DNA of 64,000 nucleotides from FEN-33 sp963768775 (GCA_963768775.1 CAVYIY010000006.1:496001-560000), one strand, 5' to 3'; counted from the stretch's first letter, positions 16,696 to 26,595 are shown. Notes: generated by a model not told the origin, from the letters alone. A program made the numbers and translations.

Positions 16696-17766
16696 TCATT
16701 TCGGGCGATAGCGATAGGCGATGTTGCAGCTGCCTTCCCGGCTGACCATGCACGGCCCCATCGGCCGCTTCGGGCTGCATTCTCCTCCGAAGGCGGGGCA
16801 TTCCTCGGAATTGATCATTCCTCTCAGCACCTCCCCGCAGCGGCATCCTTTGTTCTCCTCCTTCACGATGGGGGCTTTGGCTAGGATGTCCTCGTGGACC
16901 AATCGGGCATTAAGATCGTCGAACTCCGACCGAAGTTCGAGGGCGCTCTTGGGGATGACCGGGAATCCCCTCCAGTTGCGGTCGACCGGCTCGAAGACCT
17001 TCTCCAGCATCTCCATGGCCCGGGGATTCCCCTCCGGCCTCACCACGCGGGAGTACTCGTTCTCCAGCTCGTGCCTTCCCTCCGCCAGCTGCCGCGTCAT
17101 CATCAGCACCGACACCAGAAGGTCCAGCGGCTCGAAGCCGGCGACGACCTGCGGTATCTTCCGGTCGATGGAGAAGCGGCGGAACGGCTCCAGGCCGATG
17201 ATGGTCGCCACATGCCCCGGCTGTATCAGCCCATCTATCCTCACCTCGCCCAGGCTGAACAACGCCTCCAATGCCGGAGGCAGGATCCGATGGCAGCTGA
17301 GGACCGAGAGATTGGATGGAAGGCCGTGGAGGACGGCCGAGGCCGTGGTCGGGCTGGTGGTCTCGAAGCCTATGGCCATGAAGACGACCTTCTCGACGTG
17401 AGGGGCGACGCGAAGAGCATCATCGACCGAATAGACGACGCGGACATCCGCCCCTTCCGCCTTCACGTCCGCCAGGGAGCCGATTGGCGTGGGCACCAGC
17501 ATCATGTCCCCGAAGACGGTGATGGTGACCCCCGCCTTTGCAAGGGTGATCGCCTCCACCACCTCCTTGGTCGTTGTCACGCATACCGGGCATCCGGGGC
17601 CTTGGCGGATCTCGATGCCGGCATCGGCGAGCATCTCCTGGATCCCGAATCTGACCAGTGTATCCTGATGCGTCCCGCAGACGTGCATGAACCTCGCCTT
17701 GATTCCGAGGTCTGCGATCGATTGGATCACCCTTTTGGCCGTATCCTCGTCTCTGAAGCGGAACAT
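16696..17766 (-). CDS. hypD: [NiFe]-hydrogenase maturation protein HypD
   Basis: A 356-residue Fe-S scaffold on which the Fe(CN)2CO group of NiFe hydrogenases is assembled with HypC. Signature motifs are present: FMHVCGTHQ, GPGCPVC, the IGFETTSPTTA region, and the C-terminal cluster-binding block around EECPAFGGECSPKRPMGPC. The start at 17766 is preferred because the hypA stop and this ATG share one base (TGATG); the longer frame to 17838 lies inside hypA. No hypB, C, E or F is seen in the window, so the rest of the pathway must be elsewhere. Confidence 0.96.
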   Translation of the reverse strand: MFRFRDEDTAKRVIQSIADLGIKARFMHVCGTHQDTLVRFGIQEMLADAGIEIRQGPGCPVCVTTTKEVVEAITLAKAGVTITVFGDMMLVPTPIGSLADVKAEGADVRVVYSVDDALRVAPHVEKVVFMAIGFETTSPTTASAVLHGLPSNLSVLSCHRILPPALEALFSLGEVRIDGLIQPGHVATIIGLEPFRRFSIDRKIPQVVAGFEPLDLLVSVLMMTRQLAEGRHELENEYSRVVRPEGNPRAMEMLEKVFEPVDRNWRGFPVIPKSALELRSEFDDLNARLVHEDILAKAPIVKEENKGCRCGEVLRGMINSEECPAFGGECSPKRPMGPCMVSREGSCNIAYRYRPK

Positions 17767-18137
17767 CAGCTTTCCACCACCTCGATCGAGCTTACCGCAG
17801 CGCTCTTGCCCTTCAGGATCTCCACGTTGCCCCCGCACTTGGGGCAGGTGAGGTCAGGATGCGAATAGTGATCACCTTGATGAATGTAGTTGACCGGACC
17901 GGCGTAGCCGCATGATATGCATTTGACCTCGATCTTCTCCGGGATGATGTTCAGCTTGCTGCCTTCGAGGATCGTGTCCCGGGTGATGATCTCGTAGGCG
18001 AACTGGAGCTGGTCCTCTCCGAGGAAGGTGAGCTCGCCGACCACCATGTCGACCGACTCCACCTTTTCGATGTCGTGTTTCTCCAGCTCCTGGAGCACCG
18101 CCTCCACGATGCTGGACATGACCGATACCTCGTGCAC
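17766..18137 (-). CDS. hypA: Hydrogenase nickel incorporation protein HypA
   Basis: A 123-residue nickel chaperone. It starts at a GTG at 18137, giving the conserved M-H-E-V-S-V-M N-terminus whose His2 binds nickel. The zinc domain has CISCG (near 74) and CPKCG (near 101). An ATG-initiated frame reaches 18194, but it would bury the invariant His2 internally. The stop overlaps the hypD start by one base, so they are coupled. Confidence 0.95.
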   Translation of the reverse strand: MHEVSVMSSIVEAVLQELEKHDIEKVESVDMVVGELTFLGEDQLQFAYEIITRDTILEGSKLNIIPEKIEVKCISCGYAGPVNYIHQGDHYSHPDLTCPKCGGNVEILKGKSAAVSSIEVVES

Positions 18138-18241
18138 GCTCTCAGATTGCCGACGCCGTATATATCCTGTTCCCGGTTCTCTTGGTCTCAGCAAGCCTTC
18201 TACTGATCAGAAATAAATGACATCGAGCTGGACAGATAACC

Positions 18242-18817
18242 TCAACCCTTCTCCAGCATCTCCTTGAGCTGCTCCGTCTCGATGGCCAGCATGACCAGGT
18301 CTCCAACGGTCCGAACGTCCTTGGTGGCGATGGAGATCAGCGGGGTCTTGAGCAGCGGCTTCTTCAGCTTCAGGTCGTCGACGACCCCCTTTTCCAAACG
18401 GACCTTGAAGTACGGCACCATCCACGTGGTCTTGGTGTCGAACATTATCGTTTCCACTGCCCCGATCTCCCGGCCCTTGCGGCAAACGACCCTCTTGCCG
18501 ACGATATCTCCAGCCATAAGAGGGATCTGCGACTGCTCGACCGAGAAGTTCTTCAAGTCGCCAAGCTTCTTCGAAAGCGTCACCAGGTCGGAAACGTGGT
18601 CGACGTAAAGGGACTCGATGTAGAATCGGGCGGCCCCGAACAACGGCTTCTTGATGCCCAGAGACGTCTCCACGCCCTTGTTCAGGCCGATGCGGACGAC
18701 CGGTGCCCGCCAGGTGTTGATGTCGATTGCGACTCCCTCGACCTCGCCGATCAACTTGGCGTCAGCAGTCACCACTTCGTCCCCGATGATGTCCTCCAGA
18801 GCGATCGTTCCCCTCAC
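18242..18817 (-). CDS. Tandem PRC-barrel domain protein
   Basis: A 191-residue cytoplasmic protein made of two PRC-barrel repeats (about 1-85 and 98-180). Each has the DIIGDEVVTADAKLIGEVEG-type opening and a strand pair followed by an LKKPLLKTPL or IKKPLFGAAR segment. PRC-barrels are small RNA- or protein-binding beta barrels, frequent in archaea. A one-domain relative lies at 41943. The role is unknown. Confidence 0.8.
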   Translation of the reverse strand: MRGTIALEDIIGDEVVTADAKLIGEVEGVAIDINTWRAPVVRIGLNKGVETSLGIKKPLFGAARFYIESLYVDHVSDLVTLSKKLGDLKNFSVEQSQIPLMAGDIVGKRVVCRKGREIGAVETIMFDTKTTWMVPYFKVRLEKGVVDDLKLKKPLLKTPLISIATKDVRTVGDLVMLAIETEQLKEMLEKG

Positions 18818-18865
18818 CTTGCCGTGTCATTAGGCGTCGTGAGATAAAGAACCTTTTTCCTCGGC

Positions 18866-21841
18866 TCACTTTTTCCGAATTCGAATGACGTAGAGGGCCA
18901 TCACCCCAATCGCCGCCACGATGAAACCCGCCCCAATGACAATGTCTGTGAGATCGGTCGGACCGGACAATGCGAATGTCCGGCTCGCATTGTTGTTAGC
19001 CCTCGTCGACTCGGTGATATTGGAGTTTGGATCGATCGAGACCTGGAACGTGTGATCCCCTTCGTTCGCGAACCAGGTGAAGGAGACGGTGATATTGGTA
19101 TGTGCGGGGAAATAGGGGATGATCTTGTTCTGCCCTACCTGCAGCCCGTCCATCCTTCCCACGATGAGTACGTTCTCGGCACTGCCATTGCCCAGGTTCT
19201 GCACCGTGACGTTGATGTAGACGACGTTCCCCATCGTCGGATTCGCCGGGCTCATGGTGATGTTGGATTGGCTGACGGCCAGGTCGGCGATCAAGAATAC
19301 AATGGGGGTGACCGTGAAGGACTGCGAAGCGACATTGTTGCTGGTATTCCTTTCCTGGACCAGATGATGGGGATCGATCGCGATGCTCAGCTCATGGGAT
19401 CCCAGGACGGCAAGCCACGTCACCGATGTCCCGACGGTCTCGCTCGGATTGACCTGGGAGATCGAGCGATAGGCGATCACCTCCCCGTCCAAATAGAAGG
19501 TGACGTTCACGTTTGTCGCATTGGCATTGCCGATGTTCGAGATCGTCGCTGTGAAGGTAACGTTCTGCCCCGCCATCGGCTCGCTTGGGCTGATGAGCTG
19601 CGTGCCATTGGCGACGATCAGGTCGGCCATCGGTCGTTGGATAGCCTCCACCTCGAACGCCTTTTCCGCGGCATTGTTTGCGAAGTTGGCGTCGTCCAAT
19701 GACCGGGTCGGATCGGCGTTTACCTCAAGGACATGAGGTCCTCCAATGGCAGTCCAAATGGCGGTGACCGTGACCGAATGATGAGGAAGGAGCTCGTTGA
19801 TCAATCTGGTCGAGATCGATGTGCCGTTCACGCTGAAGACGACATCGAAGTTCGACGCAACCTTCTCCCCTTGGTTGATGATCGCAGCACTGAAATTGAC
19901 GGCGTCACCGGAATAGATCTGGTCGGGCGATATCGTGATGCCAGAAGTCATGACCAAGACGTCCGGTCTTGCCGGCTCGACGTGGATATTCTTCGATGCG
20001 GTATTGTTGGTCTTGTTGTCCTCGGCGATCGCGTTCAATGGATCGACCTGGACGATGATAGTCACATTACCCTGAAAAGCGGTCCAATTGATTGAGGCGG
20101 TGGCTTGGTCCCCCGATGATACATTCGCGAGAGTCTGCTCGCCGATGGTCTCCGGTGTAGAATCGTTCAGCCAGGAGAAGCGAACCAGGACGTCGGTCGC
20201 ATTCTTGGTGCCGATATTGTAGACCTCGGCGGTGATGGTGACATTCTGAAGTGCCATAGGGTCATTCGGGAAGAATTGGACGCGGTCAGGCGTCAAGGTC
20301 AGCTCAACGTAAGGTAGTCGGGTGTTATCGAATGTCACGTTGACTATTGCCGCTGAGGAATAGACCAACCCATCGAACGACCGCGCAGCGACCCGGTAAT
20401 TTCCATTTGCGAAGTGGGAAGAATTGATGCTGGTTAGCCAAGAGCCATCTACCAAGGAGATGTTGGACCATGGGGTCAGGTTGGCGCCTGCCGGGTTCTG
20501 CAATTGCATCTCCACACTTAATTGAGGGGATCCCTCCGGATCAGATGCCACACCTGCAATTGGAAACTGCCCGCTTCTCCCGGCTCCTTCGACCGGCGAA
20601 GTAATCCTGACCAGCGGGGCGAGGTTGGGGGAGAATTTGAAATAGACTTCGCTGGATCCAGTGCGATCGTCGCTCCATGCAATGAACAATGAACCGTTAT
20701 CCGATGCGGCAATGTCTGGGCTGAAGCAGCTTGTGGCTACGGGGGCATCATCGACCCGCTTCGATGTCCCATAATGGATTCCATCGAAAGACGTGGTTCT
20801 GAAGATATGATATCCGATCAATGATCCACTCAAGGGGCGATTATCACGCCAGGTGACTGAAACGAAACCCCTAGAATCGATTGCGAGCCTCGGGTCCGAT
20901 TGGTCCCGGTTCGATGGCCCGTCCGAGATGAGGAATGAAGCTGAGAAGGAAGTGCTGCCGGTGGAAACGGCCCCCCGCACGTCATAATCTCCGGAGCGCC
21001 TATCTTGCCAGATGACCAAGATTCGGCCGTCGTCGAGATATACCACATCAGGGCGGGACTGCTCTGTGTTGTTCGCGCCATCAGATATCAGTATGTCTCC
21101 GGTCGGACCGAACGTCTGGCCTTGGTCATGCGAGACCGCTCCGTAAATGTTGAAGTACGGGTCATCTCTGGCATCGTGCCAAACCACGCATACATCATCA
21201 CCCCTGGCGGCGACCTCGGGGAATCCTTGGACGGAAATTGCGGAACCAGTGTGGTCCACTCTGACAGGAACGCCAAAGGATTGACTGTTGTCGAGCGACC
21301 TTGCTAGGAATATCGCATTGCCATTCTTGCTGGGGACAAAGCCAGTCCAGACCACATAGATGACGCCACTGGCCACGGCGATCTTGGGTCCGGTTTGATT
21401 TCCGATTGCGGCATCAGTTATCAGCATCGGCGTGGAGAAGCTTCCGCCTTGATCCGAGGACCTGGAGAGGAATACGCGAGAGATCCCGAGGAATGTCTGG
21501 CTCCAAACGACGAGGATGTCGCCATTCGGGGCGATGGCGATAGCTGGGTCTTTGCTTTGGGCGAATATCGAGTCATTAGTGTCGACTCGCATGAACGAAG
21601 AGAAGGTGGCGTCAGTGAAGTCCGCATTTGAGAACAGAACTGTCGCCTTCGTTTGATTGGCGCCCAAGATTGCGGCCGAGACCCCGGAGCCATAAGCGAC
21701 GATCCTAGGAGTGTAATGGCCCTGCGGTTGCCCGGCAAGAACGCTGCCAGCTTGTCCATAGGGTATGATCTGGACTAAGAAGACTAAGGCAATCATCATT
21801 GCGACATATCTTGCGAGTCGCTGGGAGACCATTTCGCTCAT
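18866..21841 (-). CDS. Large surface protein: sialidase-like beta-propeller plus four CARDB domains
   Basis: A 991-residue secreted, membrane-anchored protein. A signal peptide (about 12-32) leads to a BNR/sialidase-like propeller (about 45-395) with Asp-box repeats such as SSDQGGSFS, SLDNSQSFG and SHDQGQTFG. An Ig-like domain (about 405-510) and four CARDB adhesion domains (about 512-945) follow, and a single C-terminal helix (about 962-985) ends in RIRKK. The domain plan suggests carbohydrate or cell-surface interaction. The propeller may be only structural, since sialidase catalytic residues cannot be confirmed by eye. It is divergent from the glycosyltransferase cassette. Confidence 0.8.
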   Translation of the reverse strand: MSEMVSQRLARYVAMMIALVFLVQIIPYGQAGSVLAGQPQGHYTPRIVAYGSGVSAAILGANQTKATVLFSNADFTDATFSSFMRVDTNDSIFAQSKDPAIAIAPNGDILVVWSQTFLGISRVFLSRSSDQGGSFSTPMLITDAAIGNQTGPKIAVASGVIYVVWTGFVPSKNGNAIFLARSLDNSQSFGVPVRVDHTGSAISVQGFPEVAARGDDVCVVWHDARDDPYFNIYGAVSHDQGQTFGPTGDILISDGANNTEQSRPDVVYLDDGRILVIWQDRRSGDYDVRGAVSTGSTSFSASFLISDGPSNRDQSDPRLAIDSRGFVSVTWRDNRPLSGSLIGYHIFRTTSFDGIHYGTSKRVDDAPVATSCFSPDIAASDNGSLFIAWSDDRTGSSEVYFKFSPNLAPLVRITSPVEGAGRSGQFPIAGVASDPEGSPQLSVEMQLQNPAGANLTPWSNISLVDGSWLTSINSSHFANGNYRVAARSFDGLVYSSAAIVNVTFDNTRLPYVELTLTPDRVQFFPNDPMALQNVTITAEVYNIGTKNATDVLVRFSWLNDSTPETIGEQTLANVSSGDQATASINWTAFQGNVTIIVQVDPLNAIAEDNKTNNTASKNIHVEPARPDVLVMTSGITISPDQIYSGDAVNFSAAIINQGEKVASNFDVVFSVNGTSISTRLINELLPHHSVTVTAIWTAIGGPHVLEVNADPTRSLDDANFANNAAEKAFEVEAIQRPMADLIVANGTQLISPSEPMAGQNVTFTATISNIGNANATNVNVTFYLDGEVIAYRSISQVNPSETVGTSVTWLAVLGSHELSIAIDPHHLVQERNTSNNVASQSFTVTPIVFLIADLAVSQSNITMSPANPTMGNVVYINVTVQNLGNGSAENVLIVGRMDGLQVGQNKIIPYFPAHTNITVSFTWFANEGDHTFQVSIDPNSNITESTRANNNASRTFALSGPTDLTDIVIGAGFIVAAIGVMALYVIRIRKK

Positions 21842-22103
21842 TCCTGAAATGATGTGACCCTATGTAAAAACATCTCCAAAAGCACAAGATCAATGTCAAT
21901 CGCTGCAAAAGCTGACTAGAAGCGACAATATCTTGCCATCGAATTGTTGAACGCCCCAAAGGCAGCCTGGTCTTCAGTTCCTTGTGCCGGCGTGGCCTAA
22001 GCATTTCCATCTTGATTCATGGTTTGATTGATATCCGTCATAAAATAATTAGAATATTCACCGAGTCATTTAATTAGGATTTCAGCTAATCGCATTCAAT
22101 ATC

Positions 22104-23039
22104 ATGTCAGATTCCATCATGGACATCGATCAATCAAATTCAAGCGAAGCAAGAGGTGCATTGATCAGCGTTGTTATCACCGTTTATAATAGGCTAGAAT
22201 TATTGCCACGCACCATGAGGAGCGTACTGAATCAGACCTATGGAAATCTGGAGATTATCGTTGTTGACGATGGATCCAGCGAGGACGTCAAGAGCGTTTT
22301 GGATAAGATTGACGATAATCGGATTTGTTACATTAGACACAATATGAATAGAGGAGTGGCCGCTGCTCGGAATACTGCTATCAAAGCAGCACATGGAAAA
22401 TACGTCACGTTCCTGGATAGCGACGACGAATGGTCCGAAAAGAAGATTGAGAGACAGATTGTCGATTTAAGCGAACATGGCACGGAGAAAAGAGTATCCT
22501 ATTGTCTAAGTGAGATTTACCTGGATAGCGAGTCAAAGGTCTTGAAGCAACGGACTTTCAGCCTTGAGGGCGACATCCTCCACCAGCTATTATGTGGCTG
22601 TGTCATTGGTTTGAATTCTATTATGTTACCAAGGGAGTTTATGCCCGAGGTAGGCGAGTTTGATGAGAGATTGAAGATGCATTCGGATTGGGAATTCCTC
22701 ATAAGACTTTCATCGCATTTTCGTTTCTCCTGTGTCAGGGAGATTCTGAACCGGGATCACTGGCATGAGCTTCCCCAAATCACAAAGACCTATTCCCTCG
22801 CCCCGATATACGACCAAATGATCTATGACCGAAACCGAGCATTGTTCGAAGCAGATAAGGAAGCCAATGGGAATTTTTTCTTGAACCTCGCATTCTACGC
22901 AGGAGTCAGTGGAAAAAAGAAGGAAGCAGTGAAATTGATAGCCAGGTCAATCTCCATAAACCCCATTACTCGCAAGCCCTATCTCGCATTGGCTTTGCTG
23001 GCCACGAATCGACTTAAGAAACCGACAATAATCCGATGA
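22104..23039 (+). CDS. Family 2 glycosyltransferase
   Basis: A 311-residue GT-A enzyme. The N-terminal nucleotide-sugar domain shows SVVITVYNRLELLPRTMRS, VVDDGSSED and the metal-binding FLDSDDEW. It lacks transmembrane helices, so it is probably a cytoplasmic or peripheral enzyme that adds sugars to a lipid-linked glycan. Codon use is noticeably AT-richer than the flanking genes, consistent with exchange of surface-glycan genes. Sugar specificity is unknown. Confidence 0.85.
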   Translation: MSDSIMDIDQSNSSEARGALISVVITVYNRLELLPRTMRSVLNQTYGNLEIIVVDDGSSEDVKSVLDKIDDNRICYIRHNMNRGVAAARNTAIKAAHGKYVTFLDSDDEWSEKKIERQIVDLSEHGTEKRVSYCLSEIYLDSESKVLKQRTFSLEGDILHQLLCGCVIGLNSIMLPREFMPEVGEFDERLKMHSDWEFLIRLSSHFRFSCVREILNRDHWHELPQITKTYSLAPIYDQMIYDRNRALFEADKEANGNFFLNLAFYAGVSGKKKEAVKLIARSISINPITRKPYLALALLATNRLKKPTIIR

Positions 23040-23227
23040 TGTCTTGAATATCCATTCTAGGACAACCGCGATAGTCCTGGCATCAGATGCGAATACGCAG
23101 AGTCGATATTGACGCTGATGGCTAAGGCGGCTCTCTAAAGCGATGATAACCTACCGGAAACGAATCTCGGTTCAAATTGGAGCAAGGCAGGACATTTATC
23201 TAAGCCGTAGCTGATGAGGTCGACATA

Positions 23228-24169
23228 ATGGCAGTCAAGACCGTATTAGTAACTGGCGGAGCAGGCTTCATCGGATCCAATCTTTGCCATGAGCTTATCG
23301 CCAGAGGATATGAAGTGGTCGCCCTGGATAACCTTTCATCGGGCAAAGAGACGAATATATCAGGTCTCGAAGGCAACAAATCCTTCAAATTCGTCAAGGG
23401 TGACATCCTTGACGCGGACCTGCTCTCGGAGGAAATGAATGGAGTGGACGCGATCTTTCATGAGGCGGCGGTTCCCTCGGTGCAGAGATCGATCGATAAC
23501 CCGCACCGAACCAGCCAGGTCAACATTACTGGAACACTTGAGGTGCTCATTGCAGCGAAGAACGCAGGGATCAAGAAAGTGGTCCATGCCTCGTCCTCCT
23601 CGGTTTATGGTGATACCCTTGTGCTGCCAAAACGGGAAGACATGACGCCAAATCCTAAGTCCATTTATGCTGCATCCAAACTGACTGGTGAGCATTACAG
23701 CATGATTTTCAAGGACATCTATGGGATGAATAACGTTTGTCTACGCTACTTCAATGTCTATGGCCCGAAGCAAGATCCCATGTCAGATTATGCTGCGGTC
23801 GTTCCTCGTTTCATTTCCCAGGCATTGGATGGCTTGCCATTGACGGTCTTCGGCACAGGCATGCAAACGAGGGACTTCACATATGTCAAAGACGTTGTCC
23901 AAGCAAACTTGCGAGCCTTGGAACCTAATGTAAGTGGCATCTTCAATATCGGTTCGGGGGCAAGAATCTCCATAATCGAGCTTGCTGGACTTGTCGGTCG
24001 CATCATCGGCAAGAAATCGAGCTTGATCCATTCTGAGGCAAGAGCGGGGGATGTCAAGGATTCGTTGGCAGATATTTGTAAGGCGAAAGGAGAGTTCGGA
24101 TACCAGCCACAATATGACATCGAAAGTGGGCTAAGGGAGACAATAGAATGGTTCAGAAAGCAGGGATGA
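23228..24169 (+). CDS. NAD-dependent nucleotide-sugar epimerase (UDP-glucose 4-epimerase-like)
   Basis: A 313-residue extended short-chain dehydrogenase. The NAD motif is VTGGAGFIGSNL (near 7), the catalytic Ser is in the SSSSVYGD segment, and the YxxxK pair lies in YAASKLTGEHY. The C-terminal half has the RYFNVYGPKQDP and TRDFTYVKDVVQ motifs of UDP-sugar epimerases. A GAGGT ribosome site and a TATA-like catttatcta near 23190-23200 precede it. Its stop overlaps the next gene, giving a two-gene nucleotide-sugar operon. Confidence 0.88.
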   Translation: MAVKTVLVTGGAGFIGSNLCHELIARGYEVVALDNLSSGKETNISGLEGNKSFKFVKGDILDADLLSEEMNGVDAIFHEAAVPSVQRSIDNPHRTSQVNITGTLEVLIAAKNAGIKKVVHASSSSVYGDTLVLPKREDMTPNPKSIYAASKLTGEHYSMIFKDIYGMNNVCLRYFNVYGPKQDPMSDYAAVVPRFISQALDGLPLTVFGTGMQTRDFTYVKDVVQANLRALEPNVSGIFNIGSGARISIIELAGLVGRIIGKKSSLIHSEARAGDVKDSLADICKAKGEFGYQPQYDIESGLRETIEWFRKQG

Positions 24170-25395
24170 AGTCTGACGATGTCCACACCATATGTGTGGT
24201 CGGTCTAGGGTACGTTGGCTACCCTTTAGCGAAGGCTTTGGCTGAACATTACGATGTCATCGGGTTCGACCTGAGCCTCTCAAGGTTGAAGCAACTGGCA
24301 AATGAGAAATCATGCATTAGACTCACCTCGGACCCTGGATCAATTCGCGAGGCAGATGTGGTAATCATTTGCGTGCCGACGCCGGTTACCAGGACGAAGG
24401 AGCCGGATCTGAGCCCGATAAGAATGGCGGCAGCTGCAATCGGGGGCAACCTCAAGAAGGGAGCGACGGTGGTCCTCGAATCGACGGTTTATCCTGGACT
24501 GACCGAAGAGTACCTTGTCCCTCTGCTGGAGGAACATTCGGGCACGAAGTGTGGCATTGATTTCAAGGTGGGCTATTCGCCAGAGAGGGTGAACCCAGGC
24601 GATAATGAACATATCTTGAGAAATATCATTAAGATTGTGGCAGGTATGGATGAGGAGACAACATCGAGACTGGAAAGCATTTATGGCAAAATCTCGAACA
24701 CATACCGAGTGAGCTCTATCAGGACCGCCGAGGCGGCGAAGGTGATAGAGAACATCCAAAGGGATCTGAACATCGCCCTGGTGAACGAACTTACAATAAT
24801 CATGCGGAAAATGGGGCTCGACACCAAAGAGGTGCTCGATGCAGCGGCGACGAAGTGGAACTTTGCACGCTTTGATCCAGGTATGGTGGGGGGACATTGT
24901 ATTCCAGTTGATCCTTATTACCTGGTGTACAAAGCAAAAGAGCTTGGCTATCACCCACAAGTGATTCTGGCTGGACGCGCAATCAATGATTCGATGCCAG
25001 AGTACATCGCGAATATGGCCATAAAAGGATTGAATGAGTCGGGAAGGGTCATCAGGGACTCGAAGATCCTTGTGCTTGGCCTAACGTATAAATCGAATGT
25101 ATCTGACATCAGGGAGACGCCCGCTAAGGGGGTGATCGCGAAGTTGAGGGAATTCAAACCAACAATCTATGGTTTCGATCCGCTCCTAGAAGAGAATGTG
25201 ATTAAGGAACTCGGGTGCATACCGCTCCCCAAAGGAGCAAGAGTGGATTGCGCCATAATCACAGTGGCCCATGCCGAATTCAAACGAATTGACCTGGATG
25301 CGATGCTTCGACCCCATGGAGTGATCATTGATGTCAAAAGATGCTTTGATGGCAAGAAACTCATTGAGCTAGGTCATCTTTATCATACCCTCTGA
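24166..25395 (+). CDS. Nucleotide-sugar dehydrogenase (UDP-ManNAc/UDP-glucose dehydrogenase family)
   Basis: A 409-residue enzyme that oxidises the C6 alcohol of a UDP-sugar to a uronic acid. The NAD Rossmann motif is VVGLGYVGYPLAKAL and the catalytic cysteine is C245 in GGHCIPVDPYYL. The C-terminal UDP-binding domain has LGLTYKSNVSDIRETPA. It resembles the WecC group more than Ugd. The start at 24166 overlaps the epimerase stop (ATGA); an in-frame ATG at 24148 is less likely. It probably supplies acidic sugars for the archaeal glycan coat. Confidence 0.9.
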   Translation: MKSDDVHTICVVGLGYVGYPLAKALAEHYDVIGFDLSLSRLKQLANEKSCIRLTSDPGSIREADVVIICVPTPVTRTKEPDLSPIRMAAAAIGGNLKKGATVVLESTVYPGLTEEYLVPLLEEHSGTKCGIDFKVGYSPERVNPGDNEHILRNIIKIVAGMDEETTSRLESIYGKISNTYRVSSIRTAEAAKVIENIQRDLNIALVNELTIIMRKMGLDTKEVLDAAATKWNFARFDPGMVGGHCIPVDPYYLVYKAKELGYHPQVILAGRAINDSMPEYIANMAIKGLNESGRVIRDSKILVLGLTYKSNVSDIRETPAKGVIAKLREFKPTIYGFDPLLEENVIKELGCIPLPKGARVDCAIITVAHAEFKRIDLDAMLRPHGVIIDVKRCFDGKKLIELGHLYHTL

Positions 25396-25519
25396 GCCTT
25401 GGAAGCGAGCATTGAAGCATGCTTTGATCGGACGAGTTATCCTGTGCCGGACCCAGATCCGGCAACAATTCTGCATTCCATCCCAGGAATCTTCGCAGAG
25501 GAGTGTAGGGCCAAAGGCG

Positions 25520-26140
25520 CTAGCAGGTCACATGGAGCACCGCGACTGCCTTCTCCTCGCACGTGGCGAGCTTCGCCAGGGCATCCGGTGTCCTGCCGAT
25601 GAAATAAATGTAGTCGTCCAGGAACCTCTCGGCCTTGGGCGTTAAGGGCATTGAACCGCTGTGCCCCGTCCCGACGATGATCATGGTTGGAGCTTCCCTT
25701 CCCAGTACTTTCAGCTCCTTGCTGGTCAAGGGAGTGTGGCCGTACTTCTCCTTTTTCTTCTTGGAAAGACCTTTTTCTCTTTTCGTCACGGAACCGTCCA
25801 CATGTACGATGATATCGAAATCGTATCTCTTGCCATGAAGCTCGACCCAGCCGAAACTGGAATCGACCTCGTTGGCCTTCTTGGCAGGCTCTCCCTTTTC
25901 AGGCAGCGCCTCTTTGGCTAGAGGCCCCTCTATCTTGCTGCCTGTCCCTTTGGCGGGAGCTGTCTTTGAAGCATGTGATGACCTGGAGATCTTTGGCTCG
26001 GGCTCATTCTTCTTTTCATCAGCATCTTTTGTCATTGGAATGCCATTGCCATCATCTGCATTAGTCGACGATGACCCGTCCCAGGGCAGCTGCTTCTTGT
26101 TGGACTTTCCCTTCCCTGTTTTCTCGCTGACTTTGACCAT
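25520..26140 (-). CDS. Mth938-domain protein with long charged N-terminal tail
   Basis: A 206-residue protein. The C-terminal about 110 residues match the Mth938/NDUFAF3-like fold: WVELHGKRYDFDIIVH, then APTMIIVGTGHSGSMPLTP. The first about 90 residues are low-complexity and rich in Lys, Glu, Ser and Pro, so probably disordered. The domain's biochemical role is not established. The tail is unusual for the family, which is typically little more than the domain itself. Confidence 0.7.
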   Translation of the reverse strand: MVKVSEKTGKGKSNKKQLPWDGSSSTNADDGNGIPMTKDADEKKNEPEPKISRSSHASKTAPAKGTGSKIEGPLAKEALPEKGEPAKKANEVDSSFGWVELHGKRYDFDIIVHVDGSVTKREKGLSKKKKEKYGHTPLTSKELKVLGREAPTMIIVGTGHSGSMPLTPKAERFLDDYIYFIGRTPDALAKLATCEEKAVAVLHVTC

Positions 26141-26328
26141 TTAATGCCCCAATAACTCTGATTCAGGATGCTCCTTCCTTATATTCATTTGGAACAATCA
26201 GCGACTGTTTCAGCCGCAAGCATTCTTTCACGCTTTTGACAATGAGGCCATCGGCAAACCTACTTATCGCGCTTCTGACATTACCGTGGATTCGGGCCTC
26301 GAAGGGATGGGACCTAGGAGGTGAAACC

Positions 26329-26595
26329 ACGGCAAGTAAGAAGACTACTGGCAAGAAGACTGGAAGGTCTAAGCCGAAAGCGGCAACCAAGGAGAAAATA
26401 GCTCCTCTTAATATCCAGGAAGCGATTGTGCCGTTTGAGCCAGTCGGTGTACCAGCGGAGGTCAGGCCGATGCCGATTCAAACAGCCACACAGCCAATTA
26501 AGGTTGAGGTTCCTGCATCAGACCAGCCAGCCCAGCAAGGAGTACCCGTAGAGACAGCGGTCATAGATCCGGTCACCGGCAAAAATACTTCGTGA
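26329..26595 (+). CDS. Small Lys/Ala/Pro-rich protein with apparent ACG start
   Basis: An 88-residue protein of unknown function. It has a basic N-terminus (ASKKTTGKKTGRSKPK) and a Pro/Val-rich acidic remainder. A canonical ATG exists at 26236, but the strong ribosome site GGAGGT (26317-26322) lies inside that frame, exactly 6 bases before an ACG at 26329 that would give M-A-S-K-K-T-T. Initiation at ACG therefore seems more likely than at the distant ATG. The composition suggests a nucleic-acid-binding or largely unfolded protein. Confidence 0.45.
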   Translation, partial: TASKKTTGKKTGRSKPKAATKEKIAPLNIQEAIVPFEPVGVPAEVRPMPIQTATQPIKVEVPASDQPAQQGVPVETAVIDPVTGKNTS

